Of a stretch of 47,708 nt of DNA, positions 1-7,499 are shown in pieces. The stretch lies in assembly GCF_000519305.1 (NCBI RefSeq), contig NZ_JAFG01000018.1, positions 1-47,708 of the forward strand, written 5' to 3'. The stretch's first letter is position 1; the number at the start of each line of letters is the position of its first letter. Below the pieces are notes generated by a model, which did not search any database, was not told the DNA's origin, and worked only from the letters and a program-made list of their open reading frames with translations. This stretch comes from Mesorhizobium ciceri WSM4083. Its GTDB lineage: Bacteria; Pseudomonadota; Alphaproteobacteria; Rhizobiales; Rhizobiaceae. The translations under genes were made by a program, and so were the position numbers.

Positions 1-857
1 CAGTCGGATCTCGCCACGCGCAGCTGCACGGACTTGAGCTTGGCATTGTAGGCTTTGCGCGTGCGTCCATAGGCGAACGCGCCGGCATAACGCGGGTTGT
101 GCAGGATCTGCAGCACGCGGGAATGGTCGATCTCGCTCCACAGGACGTCGCCCTTGCCGATGCCGCGGCGGATACGCCGGGGAAAGAGGATCTTCTCGCC
201 GCGCAGGCGGCGCACGACGGCGCAGGCCGAGCCGGTCTGGCGGAAGGTATCGAACAGGAGCCGCACCGTGTCCTGGATCTGTCGGTCCGGATCGAGCACG
301 ACCCGCGCGTCAGGGGTGTAGACCAGTCCGATCGGCAACGGCATCTCGAGCTCGCCGCGGCGCGCCTTGTTGAGAATGCCGCCTTGCAGCCGCGACTTCA
401 AAATGTGCAGCTCGGCCTCGCTCATCGTGCCCTTCAGCCCGAGCAGCATGCGATCGTTGAAATAGGCCGGATCGTAGACGCCGTCCTCGTCCATGATGAG
501 CGTGCGCGACAGGGCGGCCAGCTCAAGGAGACGGTGCCAGTCGGCATTGTTGCGTGCCAGGCGCGACACTTCCAGCCCCAGCACGATCCCTGCATGCCCC
601 ATCGCCACTTCACTCACCAGGTGCTGGAAGCCGTCGCGGTCCTGCGACTGCGCGCCGGAGAGGCCGAGGTCGCTATCGATGACGTGGACACGTTCGATCG
701 GCCAGCCCAGCGCCACTGCGCGATCGCGCAGGGCGTATTGCCGCTTGGTGCTCTCGGTGTTCTCGAACACCTGACGAAGAGAGGACTGACGCACGTAGAG
801 GAATGCATCACGCCGAAGATGGTCGGCGCCAACCTTCATGGCGATATCAGTAGACAT
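1..857 (-). CDS. Serine site-specific recombinase, C-terminal part beyond window
   Basis: An open frame runs on the minus strand from an ATG at 857 to the left edge with no stop, so the gene continues outside the window (about 285 codons seen). The N-terminal part reads as a resolvase/invertase catalytic domain: the YVRQSS segment near residue 25 carries the nucleophilic serine, followed by an EVSRLARN segment near residue 100 typical of the family. The Recombinase domain follows, with the HNPRYAGAFAYGRTR segment near residue 265 that marks large serine recombinases. It should act on DNA as a site-specific recombinase. Its ATG overlaps the stop of the upstream small gene, so the two are probably translated together. 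It belongs to a cassette with an HTH gene and a DUF5372 gene that I know from rhizobial genomes. Family is certain; target site is unknown. Confidence 0.92.
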   Translation of the reverse strand, partial: MSTDIAMKVGADHLRRDAFLYVRQSSLRQVFENTESTKRQYALRDRAVALGWPIERVHVIDSDLGLSGAQSQDRDGFQHLVSEVAMGHAGIVLGLEVSRLARNNADWHRLLELAALSRTLIMDEDGVYDPAYFNDRMLLGLKGTMSEAELHILKSRLQGGILNKARRGELEMPLPIGLVYTPDARVVLDPDRQIQDTVRLLFDTFRQTGSACAVVRRLRGEKILFPRRIRRGIGKGDVLWSEIDHSRVLQILHNPRYAGAFAYGRTRKAYNAKLKSVQLRVARSD

Positions 858-1119
858 GATTGCCTCGCGTCTCTGCTGCCAGCACCATGTTGGCGAGCAT
901 GTGCACGAGCTGGCGATCGTGCACGGCCGCCGAAGCCGTGGGCGGCGGTTCGGGCCGCCGATGCATCGACGGGGAAGGCTGAGGGGCCGCGATCAGCACC
1001 GCCAGCCCTTGCCAAAAGCCATGAAAAACGATGGCGCCCATGTCCTTGACGCAGGCCTGACCGCATAGGACGGCGGCGCGCAGCGTCTCGTAGAAATCCT
1101 TGCAGCCGTGCGGCAGCAT
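847..1119 (-). CDS. Small conserved ORF of the recombinase cassette, possibly made by frameshift
   Basis: This frame encodes a protein whose end (LVHMLANMVLAAETRGNHVY) resembles short proteins I remember next to rhizobial serine recombinases; no function is known to me. An ATG at 1119 gives 90 residues, but no good ribosome site precedes it. The same frame is open upstream through the A9 run at 1145-1153, where the HTH gene ends. A ribosomal or polymerase slip on that run would fuse both products into one protein of about 250 residues. Its stop (847-849) lies inside the recombinase gene, whose ATG is at 857, an 11-base overlap that implies translational coupling. Whether it is made alone or as a fusion cannot be decided from sequence alone. 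Confidence 0.6.
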   Translation of the reverse strand: MLPHGCKDFYETLRAAVLCGQACVKDMGAIVFHGFWQGLAVLIAAPQPSPSMHRRPEPPPTASAAVHDRQLVHMLANMVLAAETRGNHVY

Positions 1120-1138
1120 CGGGGTGCGCGCATGGGGT

Positions 1139-1588
1139 TCACCGTTTTTTTTTACGCGCCATCGCGCGTTCGATGCTGCGGGGATGGACGCTGATACCGA
1201 GTGTCGAATGCAGCAGCTGCGCCAGGGATCGCGCCTGCAGCGGAGCACCCGTGTGCTGGTTCTGCTCGATGAGCTGCATAACTTCGTCAGTGAGCTTGTG
1301 GGCCGACTTTGGCCCACGCGTGCGCGGCAGCAGGCCGGCAATGCCCTCGCGTTCAAACGCGGCCTCGGCCTGATAGTAGGTGGGCCGCGACAGACCGAAA
1401 AGCGCGGCGGCATCGGCTTTGTTGACGCCATCCTCATGGACGTGACGCAGCATCTCGTACTTCACCTGCACGAGGTCGAGAGGATCGAAGAAGCTGGATT
1501 CACGGAACCAGGGTGCGCGGACGGCTTCGGGGCGCGTGTTGAGCGCTCCGAGCTGGCGCAGTCGATCGCGTTTGGTCTGGTTGGGCAT
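1139..1588 (-). CDS. Helix-turn-helix protein of the recombinase cassette
   Basis: A 149-residue protein starting at ATG 1588, preceded by an AGGGGG ribosome site about 8 bases upstream. Residues of about 45-80 form a homeodomain-like helix-turn-helix (NKADAAALFGLSRPTYYQAE), followed by a segment (GLLPRTRGPKSAHKL) typical of the HTH of transposase-like regulators. The C-terminus is basic (MARKKKR) and is encoded by a run of nine adenines immediately before the stop. It is first in a likely operon with the small ORF and the serine recombinase. A sigma-70-like promoter lies just upstream. Role inferred: DNA-binding partner or regulator of the recombinase. Family membership is good; the precise role is unknown. 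Confidence 0.8.
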   Translation of the reverse strand: MPNQTKRDRLRQLGALNTRPEAVRAPWFRESSFFDPLDLVQVKYEMLRHVHEDGVNKADAAALFGLSRPTYYQAEAAFEREGIAGLLPRTRGPKSAHKLTDEVMQLIEQNQHTGAPLQARSLAQLLHSTLGISVHPRSIERAMARKKKR

Positions 1589-1616
1589 GGTATATCCCCC
1601 TGCTTGTGTGTAAATC

Positions 1617-1645
1617 AAATTACGCCTCGATAGAGAGCGTGTCAA
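1617..1645 (-). promoter_or_regulatory. Sigma-70-like promoter for the recombinase cassette
   Basis: Read on the minus strand, TTGACA (1645-1640) is followed after exactly 17 bases by TAATTT (1622-1617). It lies about 30 bases upstream of the HTH gene start at 1588 in the right direction. The -35 box matches consensus fully and the -10 box in four of six positions. Confidence 0.5.
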
Positions 1646-1779
1646 TCTAATGGAGGCAGCTGCCATACCGATAGGACCCCGGACAATGCGAGTGAAGCCG
1701 GCGACTGGAACGACGGTGAATCCGGCATCCGGCGGCATAATTAGGTTGACATATGCGGCATAAATTGCCTGACACGTGT

Positions 1780-2040
1780 TCAGCCGCCATGGCTGCGCTC
1801 GATTTGCTCGATCAACGCCGCCAGGGTTGCCAGATCATCTGGACGCACGAACGACCGACCGGCCGCGACCTGAATGAAAACATCGGGTTCAGCGACGTCC
1901 GTCCATGACGCAAGCAGCGAGCGAAGTCGTCCCGCCGCGTCGTAGAACATGACGCGGTCCTCGCCCCAGTTCTGCTTGCGGGTCGACAGCACGAAGCGCT
2001 GGCCGCGCCACGGGTGGAACGGGTGCGTGATCTCGAACTC
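1780..2040 (-). pseudogene. DUF5372-like small protein, 5' end disturbed
   Basis: The frame encodes ITHPFHPWRGQRF, then KQNWGEDRV, then LRSLLASWTDV, the pattern I associate with the DUF5372 family found beside serine recombinases. The only nearby start codon, GTG at 1992, would cut off the conserved THPFHP segment, which is coded upstream to at least 2031. Upstream in frame there is no ATG, GTG or TTG before the sequence turns into the IS21 relic at about 2085. So either an unusual start is used or the 5' end was lost when the IS21 DNA arrived. Length from the GTG is 70 residues. Function unknown; the gene belongs with the recombinase cassette to its left. Confidence 0.6.
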
Positions 2041-2084
2041 TATACGCGCTCGAGTGTCAGCACGAACTGCAGTCCTGGACTTGA

Positions 2085-2864
2085 AAGAAGGGCAAGGTCG
2101 AGGGCGCAGTTCTCATCGTCGAACGCTGGATTCTGGCGCGACTGCGCAACCGCCAATTCTTCTCGCTAGCCCTGCTCAATGCGGCGATCGCCGAGCTGCT
2201 CGAGGAGCTGAACAACCGGCCGATGCGCCATATCGGCAAAAGCCGGCGCGAACTGTTCGAGGAGATCGAGCGGGCGGCGCTCGGCACCCTGCCGGCGACG
2301 CCGTTTGAATACGCCGAGTGGAAATCGGCGAAGGTGCATCCCGACTACCATGTCGAGATCGACAAGACGTTCTACTCGGTGCCGCACCGACTGATCGGCC
2401 GCACCGTCGAGGTCCGGCTCACCCACCGGGTGATCGAGATCTTCCATGATCACCAGCGCGTCGCCTGCCATGTTCGCCGATCGCAGCGCTGCGGCCATGT
2501 CACCATCGACGTTCACATGCCCAAGGCGCATCAGCGCTACGCCAACACCACGCCCGCCAACCTGATCGGCCGGGCGGCTGTCATCGGCCCGAACACCGCG
2601 ATCCTGGTCGAACGCATGATGCGCGACAGGCCCCATCCCGAGCAGGGCTATCGTTCGGCCATGGGCATCTTGTCGCTATCGCCCCGCTATGGACCCACGC
2701 GCCTGGACGCCGCTTGCGAGCGCGCGCTTACCATCAACGCGATCACCTATTCCTCCGTCAACGCCATCCTCAAAGCCGGCCTCGATCTCATGGGATCGCA
2801 GGCCGAACCGGCGAAGCCGACACCAGCCCACGCCAATATCCGCGGCCGCACCTACTATCAGTGA
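2085..2864 (+). pseudogene. istA: IS21 transposase IstA, C-terminal remnant
   Basis: About 260 codons of an IstA-type transposase, where roughly 500 are usual. The frame opens right after a stop at 2082-2084 with KVEGAVLIVERWILARLRNR, a stretch that in full IstA proteins lies after the catalytic core, and continues through YHVEIDKTFYSVPHRLIGR to the natural C-terminus (RGRTYYQ). The HTH and most of the DDE integrase core are missing, so no active transposase can be made. An ATG at 2223 would give 213 residues but is unlikely to be meaningful. istB follows after 16 bases. Confidence 0.85.
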
Positions 2865-2880
2865 AGCAAAGGACGAAAGA

Positions 2881-3663
2881 ATGCTGACAAACCCAACCCT
2901 CGATCAAATGCAGGCCCTCGGGCTCCCTGGCATGGCTACCGCCTGGCGCGAACTGGCCGCAGCTGAACAGAGCAGCGCCAATGAGTTGAGCCGCGACGAA
3001 TGGCTCGGCCTGATCCTCGACCGGGAGATCGCCATGCGGGCCGACAAGCGTGTCAGGAACAAGCTCGCCTCGGCCAAGCTGCGCTTCCCCGAAGCATGCA
3101 TCGAAGACATCGACTTCGCGCCCGCGCGCGGCCTCGACCGCCGCAACACCATGGCGCTCGCCCAAGGCCATTGGCTCAAGGCCCAGGAGAATTTGATCCT
3201 CACCGGCCAGACCGGAACTGGAAAATCATGGTTGGCCTGCGCCTTCGGACGGCAGGCGGCCCGGCTCGACCATTCCGTTCTCTATGTGCGCGTACCGCGC
3301 ATGTTCGAGGATCTGGCGCTCGCCCGCCTCGACGGGCGCTTCCCCCGGCTCATCGAAAAACTTACCCGAGTGCATTTGCTCATCCTCGACGATTTTGGCT
3401 CCCACAGCCTCTCGGACCAGCAGCGCTTCCATCTCTTCGAAATCGTCGAGGAGAGATATCGCCGCCGCTCAACCATCATCGCCGCTCAGACCACCGTGGA
3501 CAAATGGCATGACCTGATCAATGACCCCACCGTCGCCGACGCCATTCTTGACAGGATCGTTCACAATGCTCACCGCATTGCCCTGCAAGGCGACAGTCTG
3601 CGAAAGCAAAAAACGAGGCCCCTCTTGACCGGCGCCGAAAACACCGAAATCAATCAATCCTGA
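2881..3663 (+). CDS. istB: IstB-like ATPase of the IS21 relic
   Basis: 260 residues, a normal length for IstB, the AAA+ ATPase helper that picks the target and activates the IS21 transposase. The Walker A motif GQTGTGKS sits at residues 109-116 and Walker B LLILDDFG at about 166-173. The start ATG at 2881 is preceded by an AAAGGACGAAAG ribosome site. The ORF looks intact, but its partner istA is truncated. It differs clearly from the IstB at 3.9-4.7 kb, so the two elements belong to different IS21 subgroups. Confidence 0.92.
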   Translation: MLTNPTLDQMQALGLPGMATAWRELAAAEQSSANELSRDEWLGLILDREIAMRADKRVRNKLASAKLRFPEACIEDIDFAPARGLDRRNTMALAQGHWLKAQENLILTGQTGTGKSWLACAFGRQAARLDHSVLYVRVPRMFEDLALARLDGRFPRLIEKLTRVHLLILDDFGSHSLSDQQRFHLFEIVEERYRRRSTIIAAQTTVDKWHDLINDPTVADAILDRIVHNAHRIALQGDSLRKQKTRPLLTGAENTEINQS

Positions 3664-3699
3664 ACTCAACGAGGCTATCGAGAACCAGCGACCCCAGGC

Positions 3700-3768
3700 T
3701 GTCCCGACATTACCGGAACGCCTGTCCCGTATTTAGCGGAATCGCTGTCCTGAGTTGGCGAATGCGCA
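3700..3768 (+). repeat. IS21 right-end tandem repeats, 23-bp period
   Basis: Three degenerate units beginning TGTCCCG, TGTCCCG and TGTCCTG start at 3700, 3723 and 3746, exactly 23 bases apart. The middle unit contains ATTTAGCGGAATCGC, also found (reverse complement) at 47.07 kb. Such multiple terminal repeats are transposase-binding sites in the IS21 family. Confidence 0.75.
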
Positions 3769-3813
3769 GCGTGGTGTGATTTGGCTATCACGAGGGCTGT
3801 GGATCTGGCAACG

Positions 3814-3852
3814 GCTCAGCGACAATTACGGGAGTTGTAATTGTCGCTGAGC
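3814..3852. repeat. Perfect 16-bp palindrome at IS21 left end
   Basis: GCTCAGCGACAATTAC at 3814-3829 is repeated as an exact inverted copy at 3837-3852, with a 7-base spacer. Each arm contains the GCGACAATTA box of the element. It would form a strong hairpin and probably serves as a paired transposase-binding site. It could also mark an earlier end of a related element. Confidence 0.7.
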
Positions 3853-3911
3853 GGTGTGTTGGCGTGGTTTGACTCGGTCGAGTGGTGATGGGTAATTGTC
3901 GCCAGCGACAA

Positions 3912-4733
3912 CTACACCAACGCCGCGCAGTTGTTCGGCGCGTCTGGTGTGTCGGCCGCGCTTTCCATGGCGGAGATGCGAGCGACGGCGGACCGCTTGC
4001 GGTAACTTTCTCCGTTCATTTCAAGGATGGTGGCGTGGTGAACGAGGCGGTCGATCGCGGCGACAGTCATGGCGGGATCTGGAAAAACGTCAGACCAGGC
4101 GGAAAAAGGCTGATTGGCGGTGATCGCGATGGAGTGACGCTCATATCGGTGCGCGATGAGCTCGAACAGAGCGCTGGTTTCGACCTGGTCCTTCCGGACA
4201 TAGGACATGTCGTCGAGGACGATGAGATCATATTTGTCGAGCTTGTCGAGCATCGAAGAAAGGCTGAGCTCGCGCCGCGCGACCTGGAGTCTCTGGACCA
4301 TATCGGTAGTGTTGCAGAACAGGACACGGCGCCCAGCGTCGATAAGAGCATGGCCGATAGCGGCGATAGCGTGGGTCTTGCCGGTGCCGGACTGGCCGAA
4401 GAGGAGAAGGTTGCCACCGCTTCCGATCCAGCCTTCGCCGGCTGCGAGCGACAGCAGGTGAGGCTTGCGGATGCCCACGGCGGCGTCGAAGTCGAACGTA
4501 CCGAAGGTCTTTCCGGCTGGCAGGCCGGACTGGTCGCGATGGCGCTGGATACGCCGTGAGGTGCGCTCGGCCATCTCGATCTCGAGCAACGAGGCGAGCA
4601 GGTGGGCAGCGGGCCAGCCATCGCGGTCGGCGGTGTCGGTGAGACGCTTCCAGTTGCGGTTGACGCTGGGCAGGCGCAGTGCCGTCATCAGGGTGGGCAG
4701 GACGGCGGCAGCTTGATCCTTAGTCCTGCTCAT
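3912..4733 (-). CDS. istB: IstB-like ATPase of the complete IS21 element
   Basis: 273 residues from the ATG at 4733, which overlaps the istA stop in the arrangement TGATG (a GTG two bases before it is an alternative). Walker A GQSGTGKT lies at residues 113-120 and Walker B DLIVLDDMSY about 60 residues later. The protein supports transposition by the IstA next to it through ATP-dependent target capture. Normal length, no damage seen. The C-terminus reads into the terminal repeat area of the element. Confidence 0.93.
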   Translation of the reverse strand: MSRTKDQAAAVLPTLMTALRLPSVNRNWKRLTDTADRDGWPAAHLLASLLEIEMAERTSRRIQRHRDQSGLPAGKTFGTFDFDAAVGIRKPHLLSLAAGEGWIGSGGNLLLFGQSGTGKTHAIAAIGHALIDAGRRVLFCNTTDMVQRLQVARRELSLSSMLDKLDKYDLIVLDDMSYVRKDQVETSALFELIAHRYERHSIAITANQPFSAWSDVFPDPAMTVAAIDRLVHHATILEMNGESYRKRSAVARISAMESAADTPDAPNNCAALV

Positions 4734-6196
4734 CACAGCACCTGTCCGCTGGCCAGAAGGCGGTTGTATCCGACGAAATCGGGCGGTGGGATGGTGACGT
4801 GGTCACGGGCACGCACAGCGGGCAGGAACTCGCTCTTCAGTGCTGCGATATCGGGGAGCTCGTTGGCATCGAGGAAAGCCTCGATGCGCTGGGCCAGGGC
4901 CTCGACGCAGTTGCCGTTGGCGGCGATATCGAGGAGAGCGACCATGGTGCGGCAGGCCTGCCGGGCATCGAGGGCCGCATCGAGTGCCTGCCATGCGCGG
5001 GCATAGGCGTGGGTGGGAAACAAGGCATCTCGGTAGACCATGTAGCGCAGCGCCTGCGGCTTGCGCTTCAGGTTCGCGATGAAGTGCCGGAAATCGATAC
5101 TGTGCCCCCGGCCGGGATGCCTGACGCGGATCCGGTTGGTGGTCATCACCCGGTCCGGCCCGAGGAAGAGGTCGATACGATCGTCAAACAGATGAGCGTG
5201 GAGGCGGCGGCCGATGAGGCGCGACGGTACCGAATAGATGACTCGGTCGATGCTGATCGTACTGTTGCGCGTGACGTCCGCGCTGACCAAGGTGAAATCG
5301 GTCGTTCGCCGCGGCGGCAGCGGCTTGAGAAGACGGCGCTCTTCCTCCAAAAGCTTAGCCCGGCGCCGATTCTGCTTGGCAACCTCCCTCTCGACGAAGC
5401 AGCGGTAGTCCTCGATGCTGGCGAAATCGCGGCTGCCCCGGCGACGCAGAGCTTGGTCGAGGCGCCGCTTCAGGTGGCCATGAGGGGCTTCGATCGATCC
5501 GTTCTCATGGGCTTCGCGGCGGTTGTTGCGGGTGGCGCACATTCCGTAATGGCGACACAGAGCCTCGTAGCTTCGGGTGAAATCGCACTGGGCGTCGGCA
5601 TCGAGGTTCTTGTAGGCGGCCGAGAGCGAGTCGCTGCGGTGTTCCGCCGGCACACCACCCAGCTTCCACAGGGCATCCTGCAAATGTTCCGACAAGGCGG
5701 TGAAGCTCTCTCCGCCGAGCACGACCGCTGCATGTTCCCAACCGCTGCAGGCGAGACGGAAATGGAAGAGGCGATGGCCGAAGCGCTCGCCGCCGATGGT
5801 GATGCGCAGATCGTCACAGACGGTGAAGTCCGACAGCCCCTGTCGGCCGATCGCGTGATGCTGCGCGAAGATGATCTCCTTCTCGCCCCCGTTCAGCGCC
5901 CGCCACCGGGCAATCCGGCGCTCAAGGGTTCGCCTCACGCCGTCGGGAACGGTATCCTCCCCGAACTCGTCCTGCACGGTCTCGAAGATGGTAACGGACA
6001 GGATGCCATCGATCTTGAGCAGCTCTTCTACGCGCGGCCACACCTGTTCGAGAGGGTCTGGCCGGGTTCGCCAGTGGCGCTTGCGGTTCTGTTGGGATGG
6101 CAGGCGCGGATCCTTGTCGATCCGACGTGCACTCCGTTCGCTGATACCGGCCTTGGCGGCTGCAACGGCCTGGGTGTGGTGACGACGCTGAGACAT
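4733..6196 (-). CDS. istA: IS21-family transposase IstA
   Basis: 487 residues from ATG 6196 (MSQRRHHTQAVAAAKAGISERSARRI). The N-terminus is a helix-turn-helix that should bind the terminal repeats. The middle is a DDE integrase core, with the segment EHRSDSLSAAYKN where the second catalytic Asp is expected and HENGSIEAPHGHLKRRLDQAL containing the Glu. The C-terminus (VIYSVPSRLIGRRLHAHLF) matches the beta-barrel domain of IstA proteins. Stop and istB start overlap by one base, the usual translational coupling. No frameshift or missing part is visible, so the element may be active. Confidence 0.92.
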   Translation of the reverse strand: MSQRRHHTQAVAAAKAGISERSARRIDKDPRLPSQQNRKRHWRTRPDPLEQVWPRVEELLKIDGILSVTIFETVQDEFGEDTVPDGVRRTLERRIARWRALNGGEKEIIFAQHHAIGRQGLSDFTVCDDLRITIGGERFGHRLFHFRLACSGWEHAAVVLGGESFTALSEHLQDALWKLGGVPAEHRSDSLSAAYKNLDADAQCDFTRSYEALCRHYGMCATRNNRREAHENGSIEAPHGHLKRRLDQALRRRGSRDFASIEDYRCFVEREVAKQNRRRAKLLEEERRLLKPLPPRRTTDFTLVSADVTRNSTISIDRVIYSVPSRLIGRRLHAHLFDDRIDLFLGPDRVMTTNRIRVRHPGRGHSIDFRHFIANLKRKPQALRYMVYRDALFPTHAYARAWQALDAALDARQACRTMVALLDIAANGNCVEALAQRIEAFLDANELPDIAALKSEFLPAVRARDHVTIPPPDFVGYNRLLASGQVL

Positions 6197-6401
6197 GTAC
6201 GATGTACCTGTTGATCGGTGATGTGGAGGCCAGGCATCGGTACCTATCGCTGCTATGTTCGATAGGTGTTCCGATACCACCACCCGGCACCGCCTGATCA
6301 GAGTCCCCCGCTGGGGGTTCTCTCATCGCCGCCGCGCGTCAAGTCCGCTCTCCGGTCGGGGCTACGCCCCTCCCTGCAAGCGGACCTGACGCGCGACCCT
6401 A

Positions 6402-6445
6402 CCGGCCATCATAGTTGTCGCTCAACCGGCCAACATAATTGTCGC
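6402..6445. repeat. IS21 right-end direct repeats, 24-bp period
   Basis: CCGGCCATCATAGTTGTCGC at 6402-6421 is followed 24 bases on by CCGGCCAACATAATTGTCGC at 6426-6445 (18 of 20 identical). They lie about 200 bases upstream of the istA start and include the GCGACAAYTA box of the left end in inverted form, as expected for IS21 termini. Confidence 0.75.
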
Positions 6446-6736
6446 CGCGCAGGTGAGCATTTCGCAGCACGACGTGCTGCCGACCGTCAGCCGTCGTCAG
6501 GATTGCCGCCCAAGGTGGCAATGCAGCGAGATCAAACGAAAGTCTTTCCGGCGGCAATGCCTGTTGCGCAATGATGGGCATGACCTGCGGATGATTGCCT
6601 TGATTGGCGGGGGGCATCAGAACATAGCCGCATCACGCTCAAAGGAGCTGGCGAAACAGGCCTGCTCAAGGGAGCGTCAGACCGAGCTGAAAGGCTGCAT
6701 TACGCCGCTGACGCTCCCGGGCCCAGCCGCGTCGGG
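6446..6736. other. Spacer with hairpin between IS21 and luxI remnant
   Basis: No convincing gene. A short minus-strand frame (6399-6617) reads into the IS21 end and matches nothing I recognise. An 11-bp perfect inverted repeat (GGGAGCGTCAG at 6670-6680, its complement at 6708-6718, 27-base loop) lies just downstream of the luxI remnant. It could be an old transcription terminator, though no T-run follows it. Confidence 0.4.
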
Positions 6737-7402
6737 TCAGGTGGCAGTATAGCGGTAGGATTTCTCATCCTGCCAGTCCGGCCAGTGGGCGCCGTTACCT
6801 ACGAAAACCATGTCAGCCGGCCGTACAGGAAAGGCGCCCACTGGACCGCCGAGGCCATTGTGAAGGATCACAGCAAGGTTCTCGTAGGAGACACCTCAAA
6901 GGCCGGCAACGGTGCGGGTGGTACCGATTGCCTGGGGTTGACCGATCCGGGCCAGCGGCCATCCGGCGCGATGACGATATGGCGGAGCCGCCACGAGACT
7001 GAACTCGATCATGCCAGCGAGCATTTATAGGTGCCGACAGCAATGCTCCCACGCCCCTTCGGCGCAGACGATGGGAGATCAAGGGCGAAACGGCTGCCTT
7101 GCCAGAAACTCGGTTCCTCAGGTTCAGACCTCCTTCTAGCAGCCTTGAAAAGATATCTCGCGTCATCGTCGGCCCTGTCGAGGGCAGAAGGCGAACGCCG
7201 CCCCCGACGCGACCGGCGGAATCGCGCGACAAAAAAGGGCGCTTTCAGAGAATCGAATGAAACCATCTCGAAGCCGCCGGTCGTGCGCACGAGCCCTCCT
7301 TGAAGACGCGGTAGCGCAGGCGGTGCATTTCGTGCAACGCGACAATTTCCTGAAGTCCGTCGGCCAAGGCCCGTACCAGCCGGGGGCAATAAGCTCAATC
7401 AC
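6737..7402 (-). pseudogene. LuxI-type acyl-homoserine-lactone synthase, destroyed
   Basis: A full-length LuxI frame can be rebuilt only by changing frame five times. From GTG 7402: VIELIAPGWYG, then (shift) ALADGLQEIVALHEMHRLRYRVFKE, then (shift) LVRTTGGFEMVSFDSLKAPF, then (shift) SRDSAGRVGGGVRLLPSTGP, then (shift) SEPEEPSFWQGSRFALDLPS, then (shift) LAGMIEFS. The last frame also has an in-frame TGA after TTRTVAGL before reaching a natural end (QDEKSYRYTAT) at 6737. LuxI enzymes make acyl-homoserine-lactone signals from SAM and acyl-ACP; the conserved Arg (RYRVFKE) and the RLLPSTGP and SRFALD motifs are all recognisable. The GTG is preceded by GAGGAG. It lies just downstream of luxR and a lux box. 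No signal can be made from this gene. Confidence 0.93.
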
Positions 7403-7457
7403 ATGGTCTCCTCGCATGTATGACCCTGCCAGGAGGCCAACGTTCAACGTCGCGACT

Positions 7458-7477
7458 ACCTGTGAGCACGCACAGGT
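7458..7477 (-). promoter_or_regulatory. lux box, binding site of LuxR-type regulator
   Basis: ACCTGTGAGCACGCACAGGT is a dyad with outer hexamers ACCTGT and ACAGGT identical to those of the classical Vibrio fischeri lux box, with the same 20-base length. It lies between the luxR stop and the luxI remnant, 55 bases upstream of the luxI GTG. That is where an autoinduced LuxR-type protein activates its cognate synthase gene. The site is intact although the target gene is dead. Confidence 0.85.
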
Positions 7478-7499
7478 GGATCAAAGAGGGATTCAGTTC

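Larger units (their letters stand above)
2085..3768 (+). mobile_element. IS21-family element, 5'-truncated relic
   Basis: The segment holds the C-terminal half of istA, a full istB and the right terminal repeat array of an IS21-family element. The left half is gone: the istA frame begins abruptly after a TGA at 2082. The element cannot move alone, although istB looks intact. The terminal repeats are of the same type as those of the fragment at 47.0 kb. Confidence 0.85.
3819..6445 (-). mobile_element. Complete IS21-family element
   Basis: About 2.6 kb, with istA and istB both intact on the minus strand and overlapping by one base. Both ends carry copies of GCGACAAYTA boxes: near 3820-3829, 3838-3847, 3893-3902 and 3905-3914 on the left, and two at the right end. 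This is the only IS21 copy in the window that looks able to move. The exact terminal bases and target duplication could not be fixed by eye. Confidence 0.8.

Noticed and set aside
99..1049. 316-codon plus-strand ORF at the left end
   Set aside because: Antisense of the serine recombinase, whose minus-strand frame is clearly conserved.
3700..3768. 23-bp spaced repeats as a CRISPR-like or iteron array
   Set aside because: Unit spacing and position at the end of istB, and the mirror set at 47.0 kb before istA, identify them as IS21 terminal repeats.
4799..6214. 471-codon plus-strand ORF inside the complete IS21
   Set aside because: It is the exact antisense of istA and shows no family pattern; a shadow frame.
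6399..6617. 72-codon minus-strand ORF beside the IS21 right end
   Set aside because: It reads into the IS21 terminal repeats, so its C-terminus is not natural, and nothing in it is recognisable.
7009..7447. Several short minus-strand ORFs taken as separate small genes
   Set aside because: Each is one frame segment of the broken luxI; they have no own ribosome sites and join into one LuxI protein when frames are switched.
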